Source: Bacteroidaceae bacterium (GTDB taxonomy: Bacteria; Bacteroidota; Bacteroidia; Bacteroidales; Bacteroidaceae). Taken from it: DNA of 37,180 bases. Under the pieces are notes generated by a model, which saw nothing but the letters and a program-made list of their open reading frames with translations, did no database searches and was not told the origin of the DNA. Positions within the stretch are counted from its first letter, which is position 1, and every line of letters starts with the position of its first letter. This document shows positions 16,151-25,492 of the stretch, one piece after another. Where the stretch lies: NCBI GenBank assembly GCA_017427185.1, contig JAFRTJ010000016.1, positions 1-37,180 on the forward strand, read 5' to 3'. The translations under genes were made by a program, and so were the position numbers.

Positions 16151-16181
16151 CAAATTTAGTAAATACATCTGGTATCGCCAA
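16151..16181 (-). promoter_or_regulatory. Promoter of SRP RNA / tRNA-Thr transcript
   Basis: Minus-strand TTG (16179-16181), 20 bp, TAAATTTG (16151-16158). The predicted start is about 7 nt downstream, at the 5' end of the SRP RNA. Confidence 0.75.
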
Positions 16182-16252
16182 ATTTTAGGACAAGTTTTTT
16201 TTATTTAAAAGTATTTTCACCAGAACATGAGAGTTAATTGAATGAAATTTCA

Positions 16253-16260
16253 TAACTTTG
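16253..16260 (+). promoter_or_regulatory. Probable -7 element of the ten-gene run
   Basis: TAACTTTG matches TAnnTTTG and lies 24 bp before the ATG at 16285. No TTG is found at the usual 19-21 bp distance, so this is a half match. Confidence 0.5.
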
Positions 16261-16284
16261 TTGGCGTTACATCATAAACAAACA

Positions 16285-16827
16285 ATGAGCGAGAACCCCT
16301 TCGACTACCGTCAAGCCAGAGCCTATGCGTCACATTTCGGCCTATGGATAGGTCTGATGTGGATTGTCAGCTTTGTCTGCTCGATGCGTAGTTTTGACCA
16401 CATGTTATTGGGACACCTAGGAAACATCATGGCCCTTCTCTCCTTCTTTGCTCTGGTGCGTCAGGTGAAGAACTATCGCTACATCATCTCCGACATGAGC
16501 CTGTTGCAATGCTGCTGGATGTGCTTTACCATCTGCATCTATGCAGGATTGATCACGACAGGAGTGCAAGCCCTGTATTTCCACTTCTTCGACAACGGCC
16601 ATCTGGCAGATTCGCTTTCCAACATGTTTGCCCAAGAGGAATACCGCATATTATTTGAGCAATACCTTGCCGGTCAAAAGCCGGAAGATGTCATCGAGAT
16701 GATCCAAGGGATGTCCATATCAGACATTATCGTGCAGATGATGACTATCAATCTTACGATATCCATGCTGTTTGCCATCTTTGGCGGCATGCTTGCCTAT
16801 AGAGGGAAAGTACGACAAACTGAATAA
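16285..16827 (+). CDS. DUF4199 family membrane protein
   Basis: A 180-residue inner-membrane protein with four hydrophobic segments, of the type annotated DUF4199 in Bacteroidota; function unknown. The start MSENPFDYRQA at 16285 is preferred over a TTG 27 bp upstream because that codon overlaps the promoter element. It ends 19 bp before the GT2 glycosyltransferase, a pairing that is common in Bacteroidota, suggesting an accessory role in the envelope glycosylation step. Confidence 0.85.
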   Translation: MSENPFDYRQARAYASHFGLWIGLMWIVSFVCSMRSFDHMLLGHLGNIMALLSFFALVRQVKNYRYIISDMSLLQCCWMCFTICIYAGLITTGVQALYFHFFDNGHLADSLSNMFAQEEYRILFEQYLAGQKPEDVIEMIQGMSISDIIVQMMTINLTISMLFAIFGGMLAYRGKVRQTE

Positions 16828-16846
16828 AACCAACGAATCAAAGGAC

Positions 16847-17809
16847 ATGAATATTTCCGTTATCATACCACTCTTCAACGAGGAAGAATCACTTCGCGAG
16901 CTATTTGAATGGATAAAGCGCGTAATGACAGAGCATAATCTGACTTATGAGGTGATATTTGTCAATGATGGAAGCACAGATCATTCCTGGCAAGTGATTG
17001 AGCAACTGCGCGATGAGAACCCTGAAGTGGTGCGCGGCATCAAGTTCCGTCGCAACTATGGAAAGAGTCCTGCCCTTTATTGCGGCTTTGCCAAAGCAGC
17101 GGGCGATGTGGTTATCACGATGGATGCAGACTTGCAGGATTCCCCCAACGAGATTCCTGAACTGTACCGAATGATAAAAGAGGACGGATACGATCTGGTC
17201 AGCGGATACAAGATGAACCGCAGCAAGGGCGACCCTCTCTCGAAAACCATCCCCACGAAACTCTTCAACGCGACAGCTCGTGCCGTAAGCGGCATACACA
17301 ACCTGCATGATTTCAACTGTGGATTGAAGGCATACCGAAAGGATGTTGTGAAGAACATCGAGGTCTACGGAGAGATGCATCGATACATCCCCTTCCTGGC
17401 AAAGAACGCAGGTTTCACGAAGATAGGCGAAAAGAGAGTGCATCACCAGGCAAGGAAGTTTGGCAAATCAAAGTTTATGGGATGGAACAGGTTTGTCAAT
17501 GGATACCTGGATTTGCTGACGCTCTGGTTCCTCAACAACTTCGGGCTCAAGCCAATGCATGTGTTTGGATTCATTGGAAGCTTGATGTTCCTGTTGGGTT
17601 TCATTGCCATTTTGGTAGTAGGCGGCACGAAACTGTATCATCTGCATAGCGGGCAATCCTATCCCCTCGTAACCAACAATCCATATTTCTACATCGCGCT
17701 GACGATGATGATTCTGGGCACACAGCTCTTCGTGGCTGGATTCCTAGGTGAACTGGTAAGCCGCAATGCTCCTGAGAGAAACAACTACCAGATAGAGAAA
17801 GAATTCTAA
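16847..17809 (+). CDS. GT2 glycosyltransferase, polyprenyl-phosphate sugar synthase type
   Basis: A 320-residue protein with a cytoplasmic GT-A domain (IIPLFNEEESL at 5-15, VNDGSTD at 39-45, DADLQD at 93-98) and two C-terminal membrane helices (about 233-255 and 275-300). This layout is that of DPM1/GtrB-like enzymes, which transfer a sugar from a nucleotide donor to undecaprenyl phosphate at the inner face of the membrane. The basic loop HHQARKFGKSKF before the membrane part is characteristic. The ATG at 16847 has AAGGAC just upstream and starts the conserved domain; an earlier in-frame codon would overlap the previous gene. Sugar specificity cannot be told. Confidence 0.92.
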   Translation: MNISVIIPLFNEEESLRELFEWIKRVMTEHNLTYEVIFVNDGSTDHSWQVIEQLRDENPEVVRGIKFRRNYGKSPALYCGFAKAAGDVVITMDADLQDSPNEIPELYRMIKEDGYDLVSGYKMNRSKGDPLSKTIPTKLFNATARAVSGIHNLHDFNCGLKAYRKDVVKNIEVYGEMHRYIPFLAKNAGFTKIGEKRVHHQARKFGKSKFMGWNRFVNGYLDLLTLWFLNNFGLKPMHVFGFIGSLMFLLGFIAILVVGGTKLYHLHSGQSYPLVTNNPYFYIALTMMILGTQLFVAGFLGELVSRNAPERNNYQIEKEF

Positions 17810-17819
17810 GCCTATCAGC

Positions 17820-18284
17820 ATGAGACGATTTTGCCATATATCCGTTGTCCTCTGCATCCTCGTCATCTCGGCATGCGACTCCGCAGACTGCACCCTGATG
17901 AACAACGTGGCATGCTCCTATGGATTCTACAGCAACGGAACATCCATATCGCTTCTCGACACTCTGAATGTTTATGCGTGTGGAACTGATTCTGTTCTGG
18001 TGAACCAGGAAATAGGGGCCAGCTCAGCAAGCATACCGATGAGCTACTGGCTCGATGCCGACACGCTGATATTTGAGGTATGTGGCGAGACATACCTTTT
18101 GGTGGACACTGTCTATGTGGAGAAAGAAAACATCCCTCACTTTGAGTCCCCCGACTGCCCCAGCAAGATGTTCCATGCGATTACTGCAGTTCGCTGCACC
18201 CATAATTTCATGGACGACATCACCATAACAAACCCTATAGTAAACTACGACCAAGTTGAGAACCTGCAGATTCATATCCGTTAG
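17820..18284 (+). CDS. Putative lipoprotein, DUF6452-like
   Basis: A 154-residue exported protein whose signal peptide ends in a lipobox (VISAC, lipidated Cys19). The mature part has several cysteines and alternating beta strands and resembles the DUF6452 family of Bacteroidota; function unknown. It starts 10 bp after the glycosyltransferase and its 3' end overlaps the next gene by 29 bp. The same two genes appear to function as a pair. Confidence 0.8.
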   Translation: MRRFCHISVVLCILVISACDSADCTLMNNVACSYGFYSNGTSISLLDTLNVYACGTDSVLVNQEIGASSASIPMSYWLDADTLIFEVCGETYLLVDTVYVEKENIPHFESPDCPSKMFHAITAVRCTHNFMDDITITNPIVNYDQVENLQIHIR

Positions 18285-18975
18285 CCTGCTGCTGATTTGG
18301 CTGATGCCTCTCGCGACTTTCGCTCAGGAAGCAGATGTCGTAGAGGAGGTACAGGAGGCCCTTGCTCCCAAGGAGAAGATTCCTTTGCTGGCAGGCGTGG
18401 CTGTCTCAGCAGATCTGTGCGGACTTTTCATGAAGGTCACAAACTCGAGATTCGCCAACATGGAAGCTGCATGCCGTCTGGACTTCAAGGAGAAATACTT
18501 CCCCATCTTCGAAATGGGAATTGGTGACTGTAAGCGGGAAGGAGGCGACAACAACAACTCGTTCTCCACTACGGCGCCCTATTTCCGTGTGGGAATGGAT
18601 TATAACTTCAACAAAAAAATGAGTGGCAACAGGTTCTTTGCTGGTATAAGATATGCCTTCACTTCCTTTGATTTCGATTTCAAGAACCCAGACTTTACAG
18701 ACCCTTACTGGAACATGCAACGTCCGCTGAACATTACCACACATTCCAACACACAATGGATAGAACTGGTGCTGGGCGTAGAGACGAAAATCTGGAGCAT
18801 CGTCCGTTTCGGATGGAAACTTCGCTACAAGGGAAGAATACATCAAACAGGCAAAGAGAGGGGAGAGCCATGGTATGTCCCCGGATTCGGCAAGAATGGT
18901 GGCACAGGCTGGGGAGGCACCATAGACTTGACATTCGATGTGGGAAAAACCGCTAAATCAAAAAAACGGAAATGA
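18256..18975 (+). CDS. DUF6048-like outer-membrane/periplasmic protein, TTG start
   Basis: A 239-residue exported protein with a classical signal peptide (cleavage near TFAQ at residue 23) and a beta-rich body with barrel-like strands (YFRVGMDYNFN, FFAGIRYAF) resembling DUF6048. The start is inferred as TTG at 18256 inside the preceding gene, because the first ATG (about 18304) would cut most of the signal peptide. Its stop overlaps the mntP start (ATGA). The tail TAKSKKRK is basic. Function unknown. Confidence 0.78.
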   Translation: MRTCRFISVSLLLIWLMPLATFAQEADVVEEVQEALAPKEKIPLLAGVAVSADLCGLFMKVTNSRFANMEAACRLDFKEKYFPIFEMGIGDCKREGGDNNNSFSTTAPYFRVGMDYNFNKKMSGNRFFAGIRYAFTSFDFDFKNPDFTDPYWNMQRPLNITTHSNTQWIELVLGVETKIWSIVRFGWKLRYKGRIHQTGKERGEPWYVPGFGKNGGTGWGGTIDLTFDVGKTAKSKKRK

Positions 18976-19541
18976 GTACACTGGAAATTTGGCTCATAGG
19001 TTTAGCCCTGGCAATTGATTGCTTTGCGGTATGCATGACGACTGGAATCACCACTCGACGTTTTGTGCATGACCGCATGATTGTCATGGCATTGTGCTTT
19101 GGCTTATTCCAAGGAGGAATGACGTTGTTGGGCTTCTGGGGCATCAATTTCTTCAGCGACTACCTGAAACCCGTTGACCACTGGATTGCTTTCATCCTGC
19201 TTGCATATCTGGGCGGACAGATGATATGGGACGGATTCCATCCGAAAGAAGAGAAAAGAATCAATCTGCTGAGTTACAGAAACATCATGGCGATGGCCAT
19301 CGCAACCAGCATTGACGCATTTGCGATAGGAATCTCCTTCGCTTGTCTGGATGGCGTTTATGATTACACCAACATACTCTTCCCAATTGCAATCATTGCA
19401 ATATGCTCTTTTCTACTATCTATCGTAGGATTAGGTTTGGGAATCAGTCTTGGCAAAAAGACAAACTGGCCTGTAGAAATCGCAGGAGGTACCATTCTGA
19501 TAATAATAGGAATAAAAACATTAATTGAGCACTTGAACTGA
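18972..19541 (+). CDS. mntP: MntP manganese efflux pump
   Basis: A 189-residue, six-helix inner-membrane protein of the MntP (DUF204) family, which exports Mn2+ and protects against manganese excess. The two half-repeats each carry the conserved acidic motif: Asp16 in LAIDCFAV and Asp115 in SIDAFAIGISFA. Length equals the usual 185-190 residues. It overlaps both neighbours by a few bases, so it is translated as part of the run. No mntP riboswitch (yybP-ykoY) is visible upstream, which fits its internal operon position. Confidence 0.93.
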   Translation: MSTLEIWLIGLALAIDCFAVCMTTGITTRRFVHDRMIVMALCFGLFQGGMTLLGFWGINFFSDYLKPVDHWIAFILLAYLGGQMIWDGFHPKEEKRINLLSYRNIMAMAIATSIDAFAIGISFACLDGVYDYTNILFPIAIIAICSFLLSIVGLGLGISLGKKTNWPVEIAGGTILIIIGIKTLIEHLN

Positions 19542-20572
19542 TGGAACAGAAATCCAGATTCCGCTTATGGCATATTCCCTTGCTGATACTGCTGATACTC
19601 GGCACTGTATGGATTGCTCTCTCAGAGAAACACCCTGCAGATATTCCGTTTCAGCGTAACGAGGGCGCCATCTTTGGCACTATCTACCACTCTACATACC
19701 AGTACAAGGAAGATATCAACGATGAGATACTTGCTGCGCTGAATCAGGTGGATGCTAGCCTTTCCATGTTTAACCCTGCAAGCACAATTTCAAAGATAAA
19801 CTCTGGCGAATCCGACTTGACAGACTCTCTCCTACTTCACGTCCTCCAATTGAGCAAAACCATCAGCAAAGAAACAGATGGAGCCTTTGATGTCACCGTG
19901 GCTCCTCTGGTTAATGCATGGGGGTTCGGCTTCAAAAGCAACACTTTTCCCGACAGCGCAATGGTGGACAGCCTGAGAGGTCTCGTAGGATGGGACAAAC
20001 TCACAGTGGAAGGGAACCGACTAGTGAAAGCAGATCCCAATATGATAATCGACTTCAGCGCAGTAGCTAAAGGATTTGGTGTGGATTGGGTGGCACGATT
20101 GTTCCAGAAAAAGGGAATCCGCAATTTCATGATAGAAATTGGTGGAGAAGTTATCACATCGGGCACCAATCCTAAGAATGAGCTTTGGCACATAGGCATC
20201 AACAGTCCAGAAGAGGATTCCATACAAGGTGGCAATGAGCTGCAAGTGATACTAGCTATGAGTGACTGCGCGATGGCGACCAGCGGAAACTATAGGAATT
20301 ATTACCTCCATGAGGGAAAAAGGATTGCTCACACAATTGACCCTAAAACGGGTTATCCAGTACAGCACAGCATCCTAAGCAGTACCGTACTGGCACCTTC
20401 ATGTGCAATGGCCGATGGCTATGCGACAAGTTTCATGGTATTAGGATTGGAAAAGGCCAAGGAAGTGCTTTCATTTCATCCGGAGCTACAAGCCTATTTC
20501 ATCTATTCCGATGAAAAGGGAGAGAATAAAGTATGGTATACACCTTCATTAAAACAATTTTTCACAGAATAA
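19541..20572 (+). CDS. apbE: FAD:protein FMN transferase (ApbE)
   Basis: A 343-residue ApbE-family enzyme that moves FMN from FAD onto Ser/Thr of target flavoproteins such as NqrB/NqrC or RnfG/RnfD on the periplasmic side. It has an N-terminal membrane anchor or signal (about 11-27). The flavin/Mg motif is HTIDPKTGYPV (His264, Asp267, Thr270), followed by ADGYATSFMVLG. The start codon overlaps the mntP stop (TGATG). The target flavoprotein is not in the window. Confidence 0.93.
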   Translation: MEQKSRFRLWHIPLLILLILGTVWIALSEKHPADIPFQRNEGAIFGTIYHSTYQYKEDINDEILAALNQVDASLSMFNPASTISKINSGESDLTDSLLLHVLQLSKTISKETDGAFDVTVAPLVNAWGFGFKSNTFPDSAMVDSLRGLVGWDKLTVEGNRLVKADPNMIIDFSAVAKGFGVDWVARLFQKKGIRNFMIEIGGEVITSGTNPKNELWHIGINSPEEDSIQGGNELQVILAMSDCAMATSGNYRNYYLHEGKRIAHTIDPKTGYPVQHSILSSTVLAPSCAMADGYATSFMVLGLEKAKEVLSFHPELQAYFIYSDEKGENKVWYTPSLKQFFTE

Positions 20573-20584
20573 AACAAGCGAATC

Positions 20585-21253
20585 ATGGACATACATGAAA
20601 TGTATCAGATGTTGACTGGAATCAGACTATTTCAGGGAATTAATGGAATGAATCTGGCGAGATTGGAAGAAAGAGTTCAACTGAACATATCTTCGCGTCA
20701 GCAATCACAGGGAACCTTCATCAAACAAAATACAGTTTGCAGTTCTCTGGATTTCCTCATTGAAGGAAGCCTAATCCGCAGTTTCAAAGATCCGGAAGGT
20801 AGATACGAAGTATGCCAAGAGGTAAATCATCCATTTGCCATCGAACCAGAATCCCTATTCGGGCTGCATTGTCTCTACACGTTCAGTTATTCTCCTATGG
20901 GACAATGCATGATGCTAAGTATCCCCAAGACTGATGTGACACATACACTCATCAGGGAAGATATCTTCCGTATCAATTACCTGAATCTGATGGCATCCCA
21001 AGTCAAGAAACTTGAGCAATTGAATCTAAAGACTCCACTTGACAACTTTCATGACAAATTTGTTCACCTCATACGTCGACACACGATGGATCAGCGAGGA
21101 GAAATCACCCTCATCGCCAGACTTCAGGACATTGCCACGCTATGTGCTGAAACACGTTTGACAACCTCGAATGAACTGAACAAAATGGAAGAACAAGGAT
21201 TGATAGAGATGAAACGCTGTCAAATCATTATTCCTGATTTGGATAAACTATGA
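20585..21253 (+). CDS. Crp/Fnr-family transcription regulator
   Basis: A 222-residue protein with an N-terminal cyclic-nucleotide-binding-like beta roll (about 15-120) and a C-terminal winged-helix domain (about 150-215, recognition part around LCAETRLTTSNELNKMEEQG). No cysteine cluster for an iron-sulphur centre is seen, so it is not a true Fnr. The effector is unknown. It sits in the middle of the run, 12 bp after apbE and overlapping the peptidase gene by 4 bp. Confidence 0.85.
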   Translation: MDIHEMYQMLTGIRLFQGINGMNLARLEERVQLNISSRQQSQGTFIKQNTVCSSLDFLIEGSLIRSFKDPEGRYEVCQEVNHPFAIEPESLFGLHCLYTFSYSPMGQCMMLSIPKTDVTHTLIREDIFRINYLNLMASQVKKLEQLNLKTPLDNFHDKFVHLIRRHTMDQRGEITLIARLQDIATLCAETRLTTSNELNKMEEQGLIEMKRCQIIIPDLDKL

Positions 21254-23277
21254 ACATCCTATTATCAAAAGAATTCAGAACGCCCCACAATACAATCCCA
21301 TTCTCCGAAATCCATATCGAGGACTATGAACCAGCTATGATGGAGGGAATGAGGCAGGAGAATGCTGCAATTCAATCCATCATAGATAATCCTGAGGAAC
21401 CAACATTTGATAATGTAATCGCTCCTCGCACGGATGAACTTTTGAGTCTGGCAAGCAACATCTTCTTCAACCAAATCAGTTGCAACACCTGCGACGAACT
21501 CGACGAACTGGCCCAAAAGATGTCACCCATCCTAACCGAACACAGTAATCGAATCTTACTCAACGAGAATCTGTGGAAGAAAGTAAGTGCTGTGCATGAT
21601 AATCCCCGTGAACTGAATGAAGAGGAAAGTATGCTACTGGATCGAGTATACGAAGGCTTCCTTCAAAATGGTGCCTGCTTATCATCTGACGACAAAAAAA
21701 CATTCAGCGAGCTACGGATGAAGTTGGCCCAGTTGACACTTCAGTTCAACCAAAACAACTTGAAGGACACCAATGCGTTCCTGCTACATTTAAATGATGA
21801 GAAAGACATGGAGGGATTACCAGAATCATCATTAGAGGCTGGAGCATTGGCTGCTAAGGAAAAAGGTCTTGACGGATGGATATTCACTCTCCATGCTCCA
21901 AGCTACATTCCCTTCATGCAGTACGCAAAGAATCGAGAACTGAGGCGGAAGATGTATATGGCTCACAATACGATATCATGTCATGGAGATGAATTCGACA
22001 ACAAAGAAATTACCCGACAGATCGTGAATCTCCGACGCCAAATAGCCCAGCTTCTTGGATTCAACTGTCATGCTGATTATGTGCTTACTCATCGATGCGC
22101 TGAGAAAAAGGAGAATGTTTATCGGCTTCTGCACCAGCTGCTGAATGCATACAAACCACAGGCTGAGAAAGAAGTTGCTCTAATTCAGGAGATAGCACGA
22201 AAGATGGAAGGACCTGATTTTATGCTTCAGCCTTGGGACTTTGCTTATTATAGCCACAAACTGAAGATGCAGCTCTTCAATATAGATGCAGAAATGCTGC
22301 GCCCCTATTTTGAATTGTCGCGAGTCATCATGGGGGTATTTGGTTTGGCCACAAGACTCTATGGTATCACATTTAAGTCATGTTCCGACATTCCTGTATA
22401 TCATCCCGATGTGGAAGCGTATGAGGTCTACGATGAAAACGAATCTTTCCTAGCTGTTCTCTATGTAGACTTCCACCCGCGGAACAACAAACAGAGCGGT
22501 GCATGGATGACGAGTTACAAAGAGCAATACATTGATGAACAAGGCGTGGATCATCGGCCACACGTCAGCCTTGTTATGAATCTGACCAAACCTACCAAGG
22601 AAAAACCCGCCCTACTCACTTTAGGAGAAGTTGAAACGTTTCTCCACGAATTCGGCCATGCCCTTCACGGTATCTTTTCTCGCGTACACTACGAAAGCCT
22701 CTCCTGCACTAATGTTTATTGGGATTTTGTGGAACTTCCCAGTCAATTTATGGAGAATTATGCTGTGGAACCAGATTTCCTCAACACATTTGCCAGACAT
22801 TATAAGACAGGAGAGCCCATACCGCCTGAACTTATTCAGCGAATTCGCGACAGCAGGAATTTCCTGTGCGGATACTCATGTGTACGCCAAGTTAGCCTGG
22901 GACTGCTTGACATGGCCTATTACACGCTTACAGAAGAACTTACCAGTGACATATTGCAGTTTGAGAAGGAAGCAATGGCATCCGCTCAACTCTTCCCTCA
23001 ACTTCCCGACACCTGCATGAGCGTACAATTTGGCCACATCATGAGCGGAGGATATGCAGCAGGATACTACAGCTACAAATGGGCTGAAGTTCTGGATGCT
23101 GATGCATTCAGTCTCTTCCAGCAAAAAGGAATTTTCAACCGCGAAACAGCTCAAGGTTTCCGCGATGAGGTCCTCTCGCGTGGTGGCACTCGTCCTCCCA
23201 TGGAACTATACTACAAATTCCGTGGCCAGGAACCCACCATTGATGCTTTACTCAAAAGAAATGGAATCAGTGTATGA
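21250..23277 (+). CDS. M3 family zinc oligopeptidase (Dcp/OpdA-like)
   Basis: A 675-residue peptidase of the thimet oligopeptidase family that degrades short peptides, probably in the cytoplasm since no signal peptide is visible. The zinc motif HEFGH is at 466-470 with the downstream acidic helix (NVYWDFVELPSQFMENY) that gives the third ligand. The C-terminal FGHIMSGGYAAGYYSYKWAEV segment is diagnostic. Length matches bacterial Dcp/OpdA. The ATG overlaps the previous stop (ATGA). Confidence 0.95.
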   Translation: MNILLSKEFRTPHNTIPFSEIHIEDYEPAMMEGMRQENAAIQSIIDNPEEPTFDNVIAPRTDELLSLASNIFFNQISCNTCDELDELAQKMSPILTEHSNRILLNENLWKKVSAVHDNPRELNEEESMLLDRVYEGFLQNGACLSSDDKKTFSELRMKLAQLTLQFNQNNLKDTNAFLLHLNDEKDMEGLPESSLEAGALAAKEKGLDGWIFTLHAPSYIPFMQYAKNRELRRKMYMAHNTISCHGDEFDNKEITRQIVNLRRQIAQLLGFNCHADYVLTHRCAEKKENVYRLLHQLLNAYKPQAEKEVALIQEIARKMEGPDFMLQPWDFAYYSHKLKMQLFNIDAEMLRPYFELSRVIMGVFGLATRLYGITFKSCSDIPVYHPDVEAYEVYDENESFLAVLYVDFHPRNNKQSGAWMTSYKEQYIDEQGVDHRPHVSLVMNLTKPTKEKPALLTLGEVETFLHEFGHALHGIFSRVHYESLSCTNVYWDFVELPSQFMENYAVEPDFLNTFARHYKTGEPIPPELIQRIRDSRNFLCGYSCVRQVSLGLLDMAYYTLTEELTSDILQFEKEAMASAQLFPQLPDTCMSVQFGHIMSGGYAAGYYSYKWAEVLDADAFSLFQQKGIFNRETAQGFRDEVLSRGGTRPPMELYYKFRGQEPTIDALLKRNGISV

Positions 23278-23699
23278 AAGATAATAGTATATTAGACAGA
23301 CGCTACCTTCGGATGGCCACTATCTGGAGTGAAAACAGTTATTGCATCCGCCGTCAGGTAGGTGCCTTGATTGTCAAGAACAAGATGATCATCAGCGATG
23401 GCTACAATGGCACGCCCAGTGGATTCGAGAACATCTGTGAGGATGAGAACAACGTCACCAAGCCTTATGTGCTCCATGCAGAGGCAAATGCTATCACTAA
23501 GATAGCACGCTCCAACAACAACTCAGATGGAGCTACACTTTATGTGACAGATTCCCCATGCATTGAATGTTCAAAGCTCATCATCCAAGCTGGAATCCAG
23601 AGAGTTGTTTATGCCAGAGAGTATCGACTTTCTGATGGAATTGACCTACTGAAGAGGGCTGGCATAAGTGTTGTTTTATTACCTATTGAAGAACTTTAA
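23274..23699 (+). CDS. dCMP deaminase (ComEB-like)
   Basis: A 141-residue zinc deaminase. The proton-shuttle motif HAE is at 68-70 and the zinc cysteines PCIEC at 95-99. The N-terminal RRYLRMATIWSENSYC and the GYNGTP segment are those of deoxycytidylate deaminases, which supply dUMP for thymidylate synthesis. The start overlaps the peptidase stop by 4 bp. Confidence 0.92.
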   Translation: MKDNSILDRRYLRMATIWSENSYCIRRQVGALIVKNKMIISDGYNGTPSGFENICEDENNVTKPYVLHAEANAITKIARSNNNSDGATLYVTDSPCIECSKLIIQAGIQRVVYAREYRLSDGIDLLKRAGISVVLLPIEEL

Positions 23700-23716
23700 A
23701 ACCCATCATCCATAAT

Positions 23717-25462
23717 ATGAAATCACGTTTTGCTCCACTTCTCTTGGCATTATGTGTCATTGTAGGTATCCTCATTGGTACCTTCTACGCCAATCACTTC
23801 AGTGGAAATCGTCTAAGTATCATCAATACAGGATCCAACAAGCTGAACTACCTCCTCCAATTAATTGACAATAATTATGTGGATACCGTAGACATGAGTT
23901 CCTTAGTGGAGGATGCCATGCCTCAGATTCTCAGCGAACTGGATCCTCATAGCAGTTATATCTCTGCAGCTGATGCCCAGCAGGTGTCCGAAGACTTAAA
24001 AGGTTCATTCTCTGGCATTGGTGTCCAGTTTGTGATGGAGAAAGATACTGTCAACGTGATGTCTGTCATTAAAGGTGGTCCTGCAGAGAAGGTGGGGATT
24101 CTGGCAGGCGATCGTATCATTACTGCCGACACAAACAATTTGGTGGGAATGGGAAGTGATGAGGTCATGAGGCATCTCAAAGGAGAAAAGAACTCCAAGG
24201 TAAAGCTGGGAATTCGTCGTCATGGTACTCCAGAAACTCTCTTCTACACCGTAGTTCGTGGAGATATTCCCGTTATCAGTATTGATGCCAGTTATATGAT
24301 CAACAACAATACTGCATACATCCGCGTAAAGAACTTTGGAGAGCAAACCTATGCAGAGATGCTTGTTGCTTTGGCAAAGCTTAATGTGCAAGGAATGGAA
24401 AACCTTATTGTTGACCTTCGAGGTAATCGTGGTGGCTATATGCACATCGCCATTCAGATGGTAAACGAATTCTTACCCAAGAATCGACTGATAGTCTACA
24501 CGGAAGGGCGGAAGTCACCACGCGAAGAATTCCGTTCAGATGGAAGAGGCAGTTTCCAAAGACTTCCCATAGTTGTCCTTATGGATGAGGGAGCTGCATC
24601 AGCCAGTGAAATCTTTGCTGGCGCAATCCAGGATAATGATCGAGGCACAATCATCGGACGGCGATCCTTTGGTAAGGGTCTAGTCCAGCAACAAATGAAT
24701 TTCCGCGACGGAAGTGTGGTTCGCCTTACCATCGCCCGATACTATACCCCTAGTGGACGCTGCATTCAGAAGCCTTATGAGAAAGGACATGGTGAGGAAT
24801 ATGAGAATGAACTGTTGGCTCGCTACGAGCGTGGCGAGTTCTTTAGTGTTGACAGTATTCATCAGACAGGAGAAGAATATAAAACCACTATTGGCCGAAC
24901 TGTATATGGAGGAGGTGGAATCATGCCTGACATCTTTATTCCTGAAGATACAACTTCCGTCACATCTTATTATCGAGAAGCACTTTTCACAGGGCTTCTA
25001 CGTCAGTTCGCTTTTGCATATACTGACCAGAATCGAGAGAAACTGAATTCCTTCAAAACAGCTTCACAACTCGAGGCATTTCTCCGCCGCCAGAATCTTT
25101 TAGAGAAATTTGCGCAATTCGGAGACCAACACAGTTTGAAGCGCCGCAACTTAATGCTCAACAAGAGCCGGAATCTATTCGAACGCAACATCTATGGTAA
25201 TATTATCTACAACTGCAAGACGATGGAAGAATACTTGGAATTCATCAATCAAGACGATCCTTGTGTAATGAAGGCAGTCCAGATTCTGTCAGATGGGCTA
25301 TCTGTACCGCAAGTAGCGGATAATAATGACTCTTTAGATGTAAAGAAAGAAAAACCTATCGCTTATTATAGAGGGAATGGTACTCCTCTGAGTTTGATTT
25401 ACATAGCTGCTTGCGACAAAATAAACATTTCAGTTGAGAATAGCCTTTATCAGGATTCTTAA
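23717..25462 (+). CDS. S41 family C-terminal processing protease
   Basis: A 581-residue protease exported or anchored by its N-terminal hydrophobic segment (about 5-26). A PDZ domain (about 85-175, core FSGIGVQFV) is followed by the S41 catalytic domain with Ser295 in GAASASEIF and Lys320 in GRRSFGKG; the 25-residue distance is that of CtpA/Prc enzymes. These proteases trim or destroy periplasmic proteins from their C terminus. The C-terminal 190 residues are an extension beyond the catalytic domain, common in Bacteroidota. Last gene of the ten-gene run. Confidence 0.94.
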   Translation: MKSRFAPLLLALCVIVGILIGTFYANHFSGNRLSIINTGSNKLNYLLQLIDNNYVDTVDMSSLVEDAMPQILSELDPHSSYISAADAQQVSEDLKGSFSGIGVQFVMEKDTVNVMSVIKGGPAEKVGILAGDRIITADTNNLVGMGSDEVMRHLKGEKNSKVKLGIRRHGTPETLFYTVVRGDIPVISIDASYMINNNTAYIRVKNFGEQTYAEMLVALAKLNVQGMENLIVDLRGNRGGYMHIAIQMVNEFLPKNRLIVYTEGRKSPREEFRSDGRGSFQRLPIVVLMDEGAASASEIFAGAIQDNDRGTIIGRRSFGKGLVQQQMNFRDGSVVRLTIARYYTPSGRCIQKPYEKGHGEEYENELLARYERGEFFSVDSIHQTGEEYKTTIGRTVYGGGGIMPDIFIPEDTTSVTSYYREALFTGLLRQFAFAYTDQNREKLNSFKTASQLEAFLRRQNLLEKFAQFGDQHSLKRRNLMLNKSRNLFERNIYGNIIYNCKTMEEYLEFINQDDPCVMKAVQILSDGLSVPQVADNNDSLDVKKEKPIAYYRGNGTPLSLIYIAACDKINISVENSLYQDS

Positions 25463-25492
25463 TGTAACCATCAGCCTGCCAACCAATATGGT

